Source: Chondrilla cf. caribensis (Eukaryota > Porifera > Demospongiae > Chondrillida > Chondrillidae). From it: a DNA stretch of 64,000 bases. The notes beneath the pieces are model-generated. The model was given only the letters and a program-made list of their open reading frames with translations. It searched no databases and was not told where the DNA came from. This document shows positions 38,516 through 56,069 of the stretch, in pieces. How positions within the stretch are numbered: the stretch's first letter is position 1; the number at the start of each line of letters is the position of its first letter. The stretch is from positions 3,999,795 to 4,063,794 of the forward strand of contig OZ026555.1 in NCBI GenBank assembly GCA_964020155.1, written 5' to 3'. The position numbers were made by a program, and so were the translations under genes.

Positions 38516-38771
38516 CGACATTAATTTTTTGCAACTTTTCAAAGAATTTGAACTAGCGTTATATCGAAATTAAGATCCTCGTCAAATAATCAAACCTGCT
38601 AGCACCACTTGACCTTATTGCCAGCAGTCTCCATCTATCTACCATTGCTGACCTAACACAAGAAGATATACCACAGGAGTCTTCACTTCTATCTGAGCCA
38701 TTCACCTTGACATAGAGAAGTACACTAATAGGAATGTATCATGAAATTTAACTACTATCTTATAATACACA

Positions 38772-38796
38772 CAACAGGCATACTTTGCCTGTTGTG
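38772..38796. other. Perfect 10-bp hairpin
   Basis: acaacaggca and tgcctgttgt around a 5-nt loop. A second 10-bp hairpin, aggaatactc/gagtattcct, lies at 38931-38961. Both lie about 250-450 bp downstream of the Helitron remnant; a link is only conjecture. Confidence 0.6.
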
Positions 38797-39226
38797 CTTT
38801 CATTCAAGTTGATCTAATTCTTTTTTTATTCCTGTTATGATTCAATCTGTACATAGCTCAGTATAATTTCAAATTCAAAACAATTCATTATTGATTTTAA
38901 AGTTTTACATTATTACTAATCATCATAACAGGAATACTCCACACTGTGCAGAGTATTCCTGAAAATTAATGTTTCAATCTAACCATGTGATCTCTATTTC
39001 AAAAACAAAAATATATATTAATACGGCAAATACGGACATATTCTACTTCACGTAGCGAGGTCCTGAACCACGTTAATTTACACCTAGTTTATATATCCAC
39101 ACCGGAAGCGTAGGCGGACAGACGGCCGACTCGTAGGCTCAGGCGCCCATGCAATAACGACTTATATTGAACCTTCACAAGACGTTATTCAGTTTCACCG
39201 GCCGGCGTGAGCGAGTAACAGAGAAG

Positions 39227-39613
39227 ATGGCTGGTTACCAGTTCAAAGATATAGACTTTGATGCTATCAAGAAGCAAGAAACTGGTGGAGTAAAGGATCC
39301 TCTTAATGCTGTAGGAGATGGCTGTAGATCCATTGGGCCCTTCCAGATCATGAGAGGATACTACAATGATGCCGTGGAAAGAAATCCCGAACTTGGCAAA
39401 CGAATCAAGTACGAAGATCTGAAAGGCCCTGGCAGTGTTGAGAAGAGCAAGGAGATCATGCAGGCTTATGCAAACAGGTACGCAACTGCCAGTCGTTTGG
39501 GACGCGAACCGACATTTGAAGACGCAGCCAGGATCCACAACGGAGGACCTAACGGGTACAAGAAGTCCTGTACCGAGAAGTATTTCAAGAGTATTAGTAA
39601 ACCAGCACCATAG
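39227..39613 (+). CDS. i-type lysozyme-like protein 3, leaderless, intronless
   Basis: 128 residues starting MAGYQFKDIDFDAIKKQETG. Very close to the gene at 35407, including the 5' leader. It retains QETGG, LNAVGD, IGPFQIMRGYYNDAV and ARIHNGGPNGYKKSCTEKYF. Only two cysteines are visible (DGCRS, KKSCT). No signal peptide. Intact frame, so the duplicate is probably functional or very recent. Confidence 0.8.
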   Translation: MAGYQFKDIDFDAIKKQETGGVKDPLNAVGDGCRSIGPFQIMRGYYNDAVERNPELGKRIKYEDLKGPGSVEKSKEIMQAYANRYATASRLGREPTFEDAARIHNGGPNGYKKSCTEKYFKSISKPAP

Positions 39614-40147
39614 TTGAAGTATCGCGTGTGGCATTACGGCTGAATCAAATACTGCTCGGTCCGAACATTACAATTATACGTATATGTCAGTCTTACTAGT
39701 ATTCAATAATTATTAACTTAACTATTATACCTTATAAACTTGTGTTTGAGTTATATCAAATGATCGTTTTTTGCTACTCCATCTCTGATATCAATTACGT
39801 CCATATTATAGTGCATGGAAAATACCTTGTACAGAGTGCACACTTAGTCTACCATATTGGATGATCTTAGACTGATACAACTCAACTCAAAACTTGTAAT
39901 ATCCAGGACTGGAGGTAGACTAGTAAACATATATTATATTGAACAGCTGTGTAAGCAACTTAGGTCATAGTTCACATCTTACATGAGCATGTGAACTATG
40001 ACCAAATACAGCTAGGACCTAAGGTATGCAATATACAGATTTGTAACTATTACAGTAACTGATTACTTAAAAAATATTTATGCATGTTCACAAATGTGCA
40101 GTATGAATTAATGCCAGCTGAGGAGTTAATCCTGGAGGTGAAAAAAA

Positions 40148-40729
40148 CTAATGAACCACAAAAAGAGTAACACTGTAACTATATAGTTGCACTGGCTGGG
40201 GTGTACATGCCAGAGCAGGCTGAGCATGATGGACATCCCAGATACTTCCCTGTTGTGTCATTACTAGCTGCATGCTTGTTTGATCCAAGATTTCCACTGA
40301 CTTTATCCCAATACCCAATTGTAGCATCCTTTTTGTACCCGTTGGGTCCTCCATTGTGGTTCCTGGCTGCATCTTCAAATGTTGGTTCACGTCCCAAGCG
40401 ATCTTCAGTGGTGTACCTGTCTGAAAAACTTTGTATAACTTGTTGACTCTTCAATGGATCCAGGACCACTGATGTCAATAGAGTCTACGCTATTATGAAG
40501 TGTGGGGTTCAATTCAACTACATCATCATAGTAGCCTTGCATAATTTGAAAGGGACCATAAGAACATCCTTTATCTCCTACAGCATTCAGAGGATCATCA
40601 CAGACACCTGTTTTTGAATCCCTAATGGCATCAAATTCCCTCTGAGAAAACTGGTATCCCCGACCTACTGTTGCTCTGAAAGCAACAGCAAACAAAATGA
40701 ATTAAACAAAACAGCCAGGTGTGGTACAT
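40148..40729 (-). pseudogene. i-type lysozyme-like 4, broken copy of gene 2
   Basis: Aligns with the gene at 36947 but has at least two frame disruptions: an extra four bases in the signal-peptide region (tttgttt then aatt before cattttg), and a second shift near the GPGSIE segment at about 40440. The ETG glutamate codon is changed to lysine (DSKTGVC), removing the proposed catalytic acid. The later part still reads DRLGREPTFEDAARNHNGGP in another frame. Non-functional as a lysozyme. Confidence 0.82.
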
Positions 40730-41205
40730 TTCCTTTTTTTATAATTATGCATTTCAACCAGTTGATACGGTTCTCTTGCCGGCTATAACACTTGCCTGAT
40801 ATAGTATATTCCACTAAAGCTGTATCCCATTCATGTTTATACGCCTTATTATATATATAGAAGCTTGTTTCATAGATCCAGGTTGATAAGGGTATTTATT
40901 GATAATTCCTGGAATGTATTATGCAATTTATATAACATACAAAGTAGATGTGTAATAGTATTCATTGACTTCCAGGAATCACTACAGCTCACCAACAACA
41001 TACCGCATTGCAGACAATGGAGTATAATTATTCATTGGTACCCAGGAGTACAGTGAGTTCAATGATGCAATGAACCTGACTAGTTTATGTAAACATTCTA
41101 ATTCAGATCAACCCGGTGACATCACGTGGATATTCATGATCCACCAAATTTGTTAATCCACCTTATTTTAAAAACAAACTGGCAGATAAACGAGAGTTCA
41201 TTGTA

Positions 41206-42160
41206 TATTGATAATGCTGATCACCATGCATCCTGGCATAGCCCATGGCAGAGGAGTTGGACTAAAGTAATATTTGAGTTAGACGTAGCCAAGGACCAGG
41301 GCTAAGTTATGAAGCACTCCTCATGCCTGTGTGTTGCCTGTATCATGAGCAAGGTGTGTTTGAAGGTGCTTAGTGCTTTTGACAGTATGGGGTGGAGTAT
41401 GTATATTTCATGGGGCTTAGGTATCGTTTTGAAACACTGAACCTCATCTGATGTAGCTCATGGCACAAAGGTATGGTGACCTGATATTAGCTCCATACCT
41501 ACGTAGCTTGGGACCAGAGCTACTTTATACAACATTCCTGATATCCGTGGGTGGCCTGTAGCACAAAGTATGTTCGTGAGAGTAAATTTGGTAAGTACTT
41601 CTGGCATATCTTCTGACAGAGTAGGTGTTGCAAGCTGATATTCTTCCAATCCTAGTTGGGCGCCAGAGCTAGATTATGAAACATTTCTCACACTTTCCAT
41701 TACCTGTAGCATGAGGTATGATTGGAGGTGGTTAGTTTTCGAATGTATGGATTGAGGTATATTCGATGGTGCTTATGTAGCATTCTTAAAACAATAAGCA
41801 GCATCCCATGTAGGGTATAGCACAAGGAGGTTGCAAGTCAGTATTTGTCCTGGCCTGGCTGGGGATCAGAGCGAAAACTATAAAGCACTCCACATCTCAT
41901 GTGGGACCTGTAGCAGGAGGTACTTTGGAGGTATTTAGGTGCCCTTTCAGCACCATTTTGGAAGTATATATGCATGATTCAGATTCCAAATACGAATATA
42001 TAGATATATACCTCAGAATTTCAACAAGATATATGTACAAACACATACGTGCATATATATCCATCATTCCAAAAGTGAATACAATATTATATGAATTCTG
42101 TGGGTAGACCTAGACTAGAACCAAAGATGCTACATGTCATATCAAAGTAGATCTGCATAG
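41206..42160. other. Intergenic sequence in the lysozyme cluster
   Basis: No gene recognised. It contains loosely repeated phrases (gacctgtagcatgagg, tagcacaag, ggagcaccaga-like) spaced about 140-200 bp apart between 41230 and 41930, suggesting an old degenerate tandem repeat. The last about 130 bp (tatccatcattccaaaagtg) are shared with about 44160-44260. Confidence 0.5.
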
Positions 42161-42704
42161 CTACAGGTTAAAGGTACTGGATTCTGGAGAAGCTCTTACA
42201 CTAACTACAGTAGACTCAGTTGCATACTGCGTCGTCAAGGGTGTTATTTGCATTGCTGCCACGAAGGTTTTCACCTTCTGCCAATACCCCCTAGTACTGG
42301 ACCTCTTGTACCCGTTGGGTCCTCCATTGTGGATTCTGGCCGCATCTTCAAATGTCGGTTCACGTCCCAAACGCCTGGCGGTTGTGAACCTGTTTGAATA
42401 AGCCTGCATGATCTCCTCGCTCTTCTCGACACTGCCAGGACCTTTCAAATCCTTATACTTGATTCTCTTAGCAAGGTCAGGATTTCTTTGGACAGCATCT
42501 TTGTAGTAGGATTTCATGATCTGGTAGGGCCCAATGGACCTACCATTATCTCCAACAGCATTGAGAGCTTCCTCATCAGACAAGTGACCTGTTTCACACA
42601 TCCTGATGGCATTGAAGTCTTCCCTGGTGTACTGGTACCCCTGTCCACTGGTTAGACCATAGATACTCTATACCAAGCAGAGCAAAGCAGAATGCCAGAA
42701 CCAT
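42161..42704 (-). pseudogene. i-type lysozyme-like 5, frameshift in the signal peptide
   Basis: The body frame, 42161-42601, is intact: ETGHLSDEEALNAVGD, SIGPYQIMKSYYKDAVQRNP, AARIHNGGPNGYKRSSTRGY. The leader begins MVLAFCFALL at 42704 but then differs from the gene at 44833 by a net 4 bases (ggtatagagtatctat in place of gttgccaccttt), putting it out of frame with the body. The nearest in-frame ATG lies just before the glutamate (MCETG). It also has a longer, different C terminus than gene 6. Called a probable pseudogene; a leaderless product from an internal start cannot be excluded. Confidence 0.65.
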
Positions 42705-43327
42705 AGTCAAGAATAGTGTATACAGAATCCAGCTGGGACAGTAAAAAGGGGTTTGAACCCGGGTGTTCACATGACATCACGGATGAGGGTTGAACCCGTT
42801 AGCGCTAGTGAATTAAGATGGCGGAACGCGTTAGCGCTAGTGAATCAAGATGGCGGAACGCGGAAGACTTTGGACGGATGATTAAATAGCTGCACTCTTG
42901 GCTGCGTGGAGTGAATTAACCATACAGAGACAACTATTAGGAGCCACAAAGAAACACTGTATCCTGGAGAGCAATCGCAGATGCCCTTTAAAGTCAAGGG
43001 TTCGCTCGCGATTTCAAAGAATGCCGCGAAAAAATCAAACAACTGAAAAAAGTACAAAGAAATGGTGGACAAACTATTAAACTACACACAGTTATGAAGA
43101 ACTCACATACAATCCAGGTCTACTGTGGATAACAGGTAGCAAGGTCACAGTCTGGCAATCATCTTTACCCATGAGAAGCCTTCAGCCAGGATGGCAACTA
43201 TACTAGGTGCCCAGCAACCACTGTCAATGTCAAACCGAACTACACAAGCCATGCATCACCAAGCGCCCAAAATGAATGACCTTTTGTTCAACATTGACAG
43301 CATTCATTTTTAGACCTTACAGTTGTA

Positions 43328-43508
43328 CAGTGAGACCTCTCTATTACAAACTTCTGAATAGCAGAAACCTCTGTAGTAAGGACATCATTCTAGATCTGTG
43401 TCCCAGTGTAGTACTGTAGTGTATTGAATGACCTCTAAATTGAGGGAACCTCTGTAATAAGGACTAAAATCAATGTCCCAATGTGTCCCTAATAGAGAGG
43501 TTCCACTG
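43328..43508 (-). mobile_element. MITE family 1 copy
   Basis: Starts cagtgagacctctctattac and ends gagaggttccactg. Orientation as the copy at 10073. About 181 bp, slightly diverged. Confidence 0.87.
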
Positions 43509-43979
43509 TAATATCTGTCATATTTTACATATAGGGCTTGGTTATACTCAACTATCCTGTGGTATGCAAGCTTACTCTGCACACAGCCAAGGGTTTGTCC
43601 GGGAATTAACAGTTTACCCTTACGTATTACCATCCATGGAGCAAGAATGCCAGTAACACATAGTTGGATCATTCCAAAAATACACAGAAATGCTTCAACA
43701 TCCTGTATTAGAGAGTGGGGCTTTACCAGTCACATTCCAGTTCAAACTGGTAGATACTGGTGTGCACTATGTGTGCATGTACATGTATATTCTAGTTAAA
43801 ACCGTTCAATACCAGTTTCACCATGTGTCGTGCTGTGTTCAATGCTAGCTATGGTCAGCTATGTCAGTCAGTAGACACATACATATGTATGTACATATGT
43901 ATTATATACAGAGCAAACACCAAGATACACACAGGAAGGGACCCAGGTACATACATACATAGATACGTACATATACTGT

Positions 43980-44150
43980 ATTATGAGTACAATACAGAAT
44001 ATTATGTGTACTGTATGTATACGTGAACACATTGTACACACATACATCTGCAAGTGCCTGTCACTTACAAATACGCAATGCATATAATCCTACAACTGAT
44101 CACTTGAATGAATCAACAAACCTGTACAGATTTGAGGGCCGCGGCAGAAA
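43980..44150 (-). pseudogene. Stray duplicate of ALAS exon 5 end plus intron 5 start
   Basis: The run from gtgcctgtcacttacaaata through aatgaatcaacaaacctgta to cagattt(g/a)agggc(c/t)gcggcag is nearly identical to 47050-47150, which spans the exon 5/intron 5 donor of ALAS. Only about 25 bp of exon are included, and similarity stops abruptly in the exon. A non-functional fragment inside the lysozyme cluster, about 3 kb from its source. Confidence 0.88.
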
Positions 44151-44368
44151 TTCAGAAAACCTCAGAAATTCAACTAGACGCAAGTACAAACACAATAACC
44201 TTCATATATCCATCATTCCAAAAGTGATTTAGATATAATATGAATAGTGTGTGCATGGACGAGATGAAAAACTAAAATTGTTACACTTTATATCAAAGTA
44301 TTACAGATCATAGGCAATAGAAGATGCTCTTAAGCTAGCAATAATGAACTCAGTTGTATACTGTGTCT

Positions 44369-44833
44369 TCAAGGGCATTTCTTCATTGCCTGCTTGAACC
44401 TTTTCACATTCCTCCAGTACTTCCTAGTACTGGACCTCTTGTACCCGTTGGGTCCTCCATTGTGGTTCCTGGCTGCATCTTCAAATGTCGGTTCACGTCC
44501 CAAACGACTGGTAGTTGTGTACCTGTTTGAATAAGCTTGCATAATCTCCTCGCTCTTCTCAACACTGCCAGGACCTTTCAAATCCTTATACTTGATTCTC
44601 TTAGCAAGTTCAGGGTTTCTTTTGACAGCATCTTTGTAATAATTCTTCATGATCTGGTAGGGCCCAATGGACCTACCGTTATCTCCAACAGCATTGAGAG
44701 CTTCCTCATCAGACAAGTGACCTGTTTCTCTCATCCTGATGGCATTGAAGTCTCTCCTGTTGTACTGGTACCCCTGTCCACTGGTTAGACCAAAGGTGGC
44801 AACAAGCAGAGCAAAGCAGAATACCAGAAGCAT
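44369..44833 (-). CDS. i-type lysozyme-like protein 6, secreted, intronless
   Basis: 154 residues from the ATG at 44833. The signal peptide is MLLVFCFALLVATFGLTSG and the mature protein starts at about QGYQYNRRDF. Core: RETGHLSDEEALNAVGD (candidate Glu and Asp), SIGPYQIMKNYYKDAVKRNP, AARNHNGGPNGYKRSSTRKY and a basic tail ending KQAMKKCP. The mature chain has a single cysteine, so it cannot use the multi-disulfide scaffold of known i-type lysozymes. The high Lys/Arg content gives a basic protein suited to binding bacterial walls. The frame runs open further upstream, but the first ATG directly before the hydrophobic stretch is preferred. Sister of the damaged gene at 42704. Confidence 0.8.
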   Translation of the reverse strand: MLLVFCFALLVATFGLTSGQGYQYNRRDFNAIRMRETGHLSDEEALNAVGDNGRSIGPYQIMKNYYKDAVKRNPELAKRIKYKDLKGPGSVEKSEEIMQAYSNRYTTTSRLGREPTFEDAARNHNGGPNGYKRSSTRKYWRNVKRFKQAMKKCP

Positions 44834-45850
44834 AGTTGAGAACAGTGTGTACAGAATCCAGCTGCAACAGTGTAGAAGGCGTCTCTCTTCCTCCACAAAC
44901 TGAAGGTAAACAGATTGATTGCACCCATAACCCTTTAAATGTCTAGTGTTGGTATGCAATTGACACTGACAACCCAAGATAAGTTGATAGAATATTGTGT
45001 TACACTTTAATCATTGATCCACTAATGTGATTCAAACTCTTTATACATGCTAGAATATTACAAGTTAACACCAGATGTTTTTGCTTTGTGTACTGCATGT
45101 GCTCATACAAGGACACAGTTGATTCTCTTCACCTGTTCATGTGTGTTTTGAATGAGTGTGGATATGATAGCAGTATACCTGTAGCTACGTACATCCTATT
45201 TTACATACATTGTTATGCTAATGTCTATAAATTGCATATTGATTTATGCATGCAAGTGATGTACAGTATCTCTATAACAATAATAATATTAATATTATAA
45301 TATAAAAATTACACCATCATAATCATTACTTTTATCTAGTATCCATAATAATTATAATATTATGTATAATAGGTTTATTATGAATAGTATTGAATATACA
45401 TACATACTTTATTGTATGCATCCATATAATATTTATGTACGGATTGCGATTGTTATATGAACACGTCAACTAGGATATTACATATACAATCATGTATGTG
45501 TATGTACAGATTCACTGATATTATACGATCATGATCAAATGTTTGTAGTACTACATACGTGTGGCAGTGGACCTGTACACTATACAATGTATTACAGGAT
45601 ACTGTAAGTATAATAAATAATATTATTACTATGGTGTATGACTGTACAGTATGGACATAGCCTATGTATATACATGTACGTATGTACGTATGTACTAGAA
45701 TATGATTGTGTGATATATGAACATTTGTATTATATTAGCCACTCCACACTTAACAACACTAGAATAGTCACTAATTGTCATAAATGAATTCTCGTGACAT
45801 TTATGATGAGTTTTTTGAGTTTCATGATGAACTAATTCATTGACTGATTA
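44834..45850. other. AT-rich intergenic region upstream of the lysozyme-like 6 gene
   Basis: Contains the duplicated block (44877-44970) shared with 36155-36250, then AT-rich sequence with many tacatacgtac words. No gene is visible. Confidence 0.6.
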
Positions 45851-52407
<6,557 letters not shown>

Positions 52408-52862
52408 CTTCTCGATAACCAGTTTTAGTCCGGACAAGCCGTAAATAGCTTTCCAATTCTGGAGTCGAGCGGAAGCGTGACGAACGGCGACCAACTGCGA
52501 CTGCTGATACGCCTACGGAATGGGTAAAACCCGTTCATTAGTTAAGCCCCGCCCACATCCCCGTGCCTCATTATTGCGAAATTTACTCCCTGGTTAGGCG
52601 GTAAAATATGGCTGCCTGATATCAAGAATTGTTGTTATTCCGTTAGCCTTCGAGGTAGAGAGTCTCCCTGATTATAGAAGATTTTTCGTTCATACTCATT
52701 AATAAAGGCGTTAAAGGCAAATTAGAGGTAAATCGAACCGAGCGAACTGTTCACTGTGCTTTATTTCTTGGTTCCCTTACTAATTGTATTCTCTTATATT
52801 GTTACCTCAGTTGGTCAATTTTTCCCACACTGCATCTGACTGCTATGAAATGAAGGTTAACT
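52408..52862. promoter_or_regulatory. Bidirectional promoter region, ALAS (-) and BRPF (+)
   Basis: 455 bp between divergent start codons. It is free of microsatellites and MITEs, unlike almost all other non-coding sequence here, which suggests functional constraint. It contains aagatggcggc-like wording in the form aaatatggctgc at about 52605. No TATA box is clear. Confidence 0.65.
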
Positions 52863-55800
52863 ATGGGTGACCCTCGCAATACAGAAGATGTCCAAAAGGC
52901 TATAGAGGTGATCAAGGTCCAAGGACGTCCGCCATTTGAGTGTCCATTCTGTAAAAAGTCGTACCAGAGCCTTACTGGCGCTTTCTACCACTTGGGAGCC
53001 GCACCGCCGCACAACGATCTCATACCGAGGTGTATAGTCCCCGCTCCCACTCTCATGGTTAGATCCACGGGGAGAAACACCCCCAAATCATCCTCCAGGT
53101 CCCAATCTCCAGCAAGCGTCCTGAGAAAGAAGAACAGACTACCGCTCACGTACGAAGAGTCCCAGAGGCTGGTGGAAGTGAAACTGAGCAATGATTACCT
53201 CCGTGTCCAGATTGATGACGAGCTTGTGTTCAGCAGTAGCAAGGATCACGGTTCTGACCAGGAAGACTCTGGTGCATACAGTAACCCAGCTACACCCATC
53301 AATTCCATGAAATCGAAAGGAAAGTGTTCTTCAAAATCTTCCAAGTCGTCCAAACGCAAAGGAATTTCCAAGCTAACACTCAACTTAGAGGAGAATAGCA
53401 AACCCGATCAAATCCAGTTACCGTCGATTGAGGTTGAAGCCGTCGATGATGTGGACTATCCCGATGCACCCGACCGAGCCAATGCTTATTTCCGCTACAT
53501 AGAACAATCCTTGGAGGAGATGGATGATATCGTTGAATATGATATGGATGACGAGGACTACCACTGGCTGGATATGATTAACGAGAAGAGGAAGGAGGAG
53601 AGCTTGCCTTCTGTGAGCCAGGATTGCTTCGAGCTCCTCATGGATCGCTTCGAGAAGGAGTGCTTCTTCGAGAGTCATCTCACGACCAACCCAAGCGAAG
53701 TCAATCCCTATAATATCGACGAGAATGCAGTGTGCTGCATTTGCAATGACGGAGAGTGTCACAATACAAACGCCATCCTCTTCTGTGACATGTGCAACCT
53801 CGCGGTCCACCAGGAGTGCTACGGCATCCCCTACATTCCAGAAGGACAGTGGCTTTGCAGACGATGCATGCATTCCCCGTCACGGATGGTCAGCTGTGTT
53901 CTGTGTCCCAATAAAGGCGGGGCATTCAAGCAGACCTCCGAGGGGAGGTGGGCGCACATGCTCTGTGCGTTGTGGATCCCCGAGGTCCAATTCGCCAACC
54001 CCGTCTTTCTGGAGCCCATTGACAACATAGAGAAGATACCACCGGCAAGATGGAGACTCACCTGCTATGTTTGCAAGAAGCGTTATGGTGCTTGCATCCA
54101 GTGCTCCAGCAAGAACTGCTTCATAGCGTTCCACGTCAGTTGTGCACAGCAGAAGGGGTTCTACATGAAAGTGGAGCCGTGCAGTACAGCCGAATTAGGG
54201 ATCAAGAAGGTGGCATACTGCAAGATGCATTCACCTCGCAGAGGAAGCACCGTGGAAGAAGTTATCCCGGTTGATGTTGAGGGAACGGATGAAGCGGTCG
54301 AGGACCAGGAGGGTGAGGGGGGTGCCAAGGAGCAAGAGGTCGAAAGTGATCCCGAAACAGCCTTGAAACCTCGAGCCTCAGTACCCCCCATAGTGAATTT
54401 ACCATTTGTTCCACAGCACAGGTCAGTTCATGCATGTACGTACATAAGTAGTCCTAATGTTATACGTGTGTGTGTATGTGCAATTGTACATACGTACTTA
54501 CGTATAGAATGATATTGTTTATCTTTGTACTTACGAATGTTGTACATACGTATGGATATGGAGACTTATTTAAACTGGGAAGGCCTTTATCCAGAGGCTA
54601 CTTATATACGTATCTTGTTGTTGCATATACAGTTTAAAAGTACGCAAACGTACATACGTATATATGTACGTATGTGTGCATAATGTGTCGTGCTATTACT
54701 CATGGATACATGTGCGGATACATCTCACTATAATCTCCCTATCTGATAGGCTCAATCGGATCTCAGCGAAAGTGAACCTGGCTCGTAAGACCCAGTTCAT
54801 CCCCATGCTAGTCAGTTACTGGAAGCTGAAACGACAGTCAAGAAATGGTGTTCCACTGATTCGGAGGCTGCAAGCAAGTAGTCATGGACAAAGGGTGAAC
54901 ATGTATAAAGTACGTATGTACATCGGTATGTACATACGTACGTACGTACTTTAACATGCATGCATTTTCTGATATCCATGTACACATGTGCATATATATT
55001 GTATGTATGCTAACATGCATATACGTATCATCTAAAATAATACTATGTAATGTACTACTTTATGTGCAATATGCAAATGTACATACGTACATACCTACGC
55101 ATATGCATGTACAGTTTCTGTCAAGTATTTAAGATATGTACATATGTACATATGTATATATGTATGTACAAACATGTCAGCATACGGTTTTCTGTCATGC
55201 ACACAGAGTAGGTGTCCCAGTTTTGTCACTTCTGCCAGGTTCATCACATTTATTACATCTCTGCTATGTGTAGTTGAGCGAAGAGGAGCTGGATACGTTG
55301 AAGGAGCAGTTGTCTGTGTGGAAGAACCTCAGACATGACTTGGAACGTGTGAGAATGCTGGCAGAGCTGGTACGCAGGAGAGAGAAACAAAAACGCGAAT
55401 TGGTGAGTCTTCTTGACACTTAGTGAGACCTCTTTGTGACAACATTTTCAATTAGAAAAGTCTCTTTGCAACAACATACATGTGTACTTTGTGGGCACGA
55501 TACTTGCACCGAAATACATAATATACGTATGTATGTTCACATGTACGTGCATATGTGTACACAGTACCCACATACATATGCATATAATAGTTATAGTGGG
55601 GAATTGGAAAGCTTTGCCCTGCTAAGTATACATACATAGTACGTACAAACGTGTACACATCACATAAAAACTTATGTACGTACATACGTACAAATAAATT
55701 CAAACCATCAACTGGCAGTTTTCAGGGAAAATCACTTCTTCTTCCAGTACATACATATCTACATATATGGGGGTAATATTATTGCATAATGTTTGTAGCA

Positions 55801-56016
55801 GTTTTCAACATGGAAGATAGATGTATGGGATAGTTCTCAGGGACGGAGCCTGAGGGGTCTGTCCAGATTGTCAATTTCCCATGTACCCTGCTGAAATGTG
55901 GTGTAACCTACTTGTGTCCCAGCAACTGTAAGAACAGGGTCGAATTTGAAGTGCTAATCAATAATTGCGCCATATTAGGAGGTCTGTGACAGGCGTCTAT
56001 AGACCCTGATAGACCT

Positions 56017-56069
<53 letters not shown>

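Larger units (their letters stand above)
39160..41205. repeat. Segmental duplication block A' (partner 35340-37395)
   Basis: The gene leader, leaderless gene, spacer, secreted gene and far flank (attcattgacttccaggaat, acccaggagtacagtgag) occur in the same order and orientation in both blocks. Block A' carries a frameshifted secreted gene; block A has an intact one. The blocks are separated by a MITE and the Helitron remnant. Confidence 0.88.
42705..44368. other. Intergenic sequence with MITE, ALAS fragment and microsatellite words
   Basis: Contains a short direct repeat, gcgttagcgctagtgaat(t/c)aagatggcggaacgcg, at about 42799-42860, a family 1 MITE at 43328 and the ALAS fragment at 43980. 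No intact gene seen. Confidence 0.55.
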
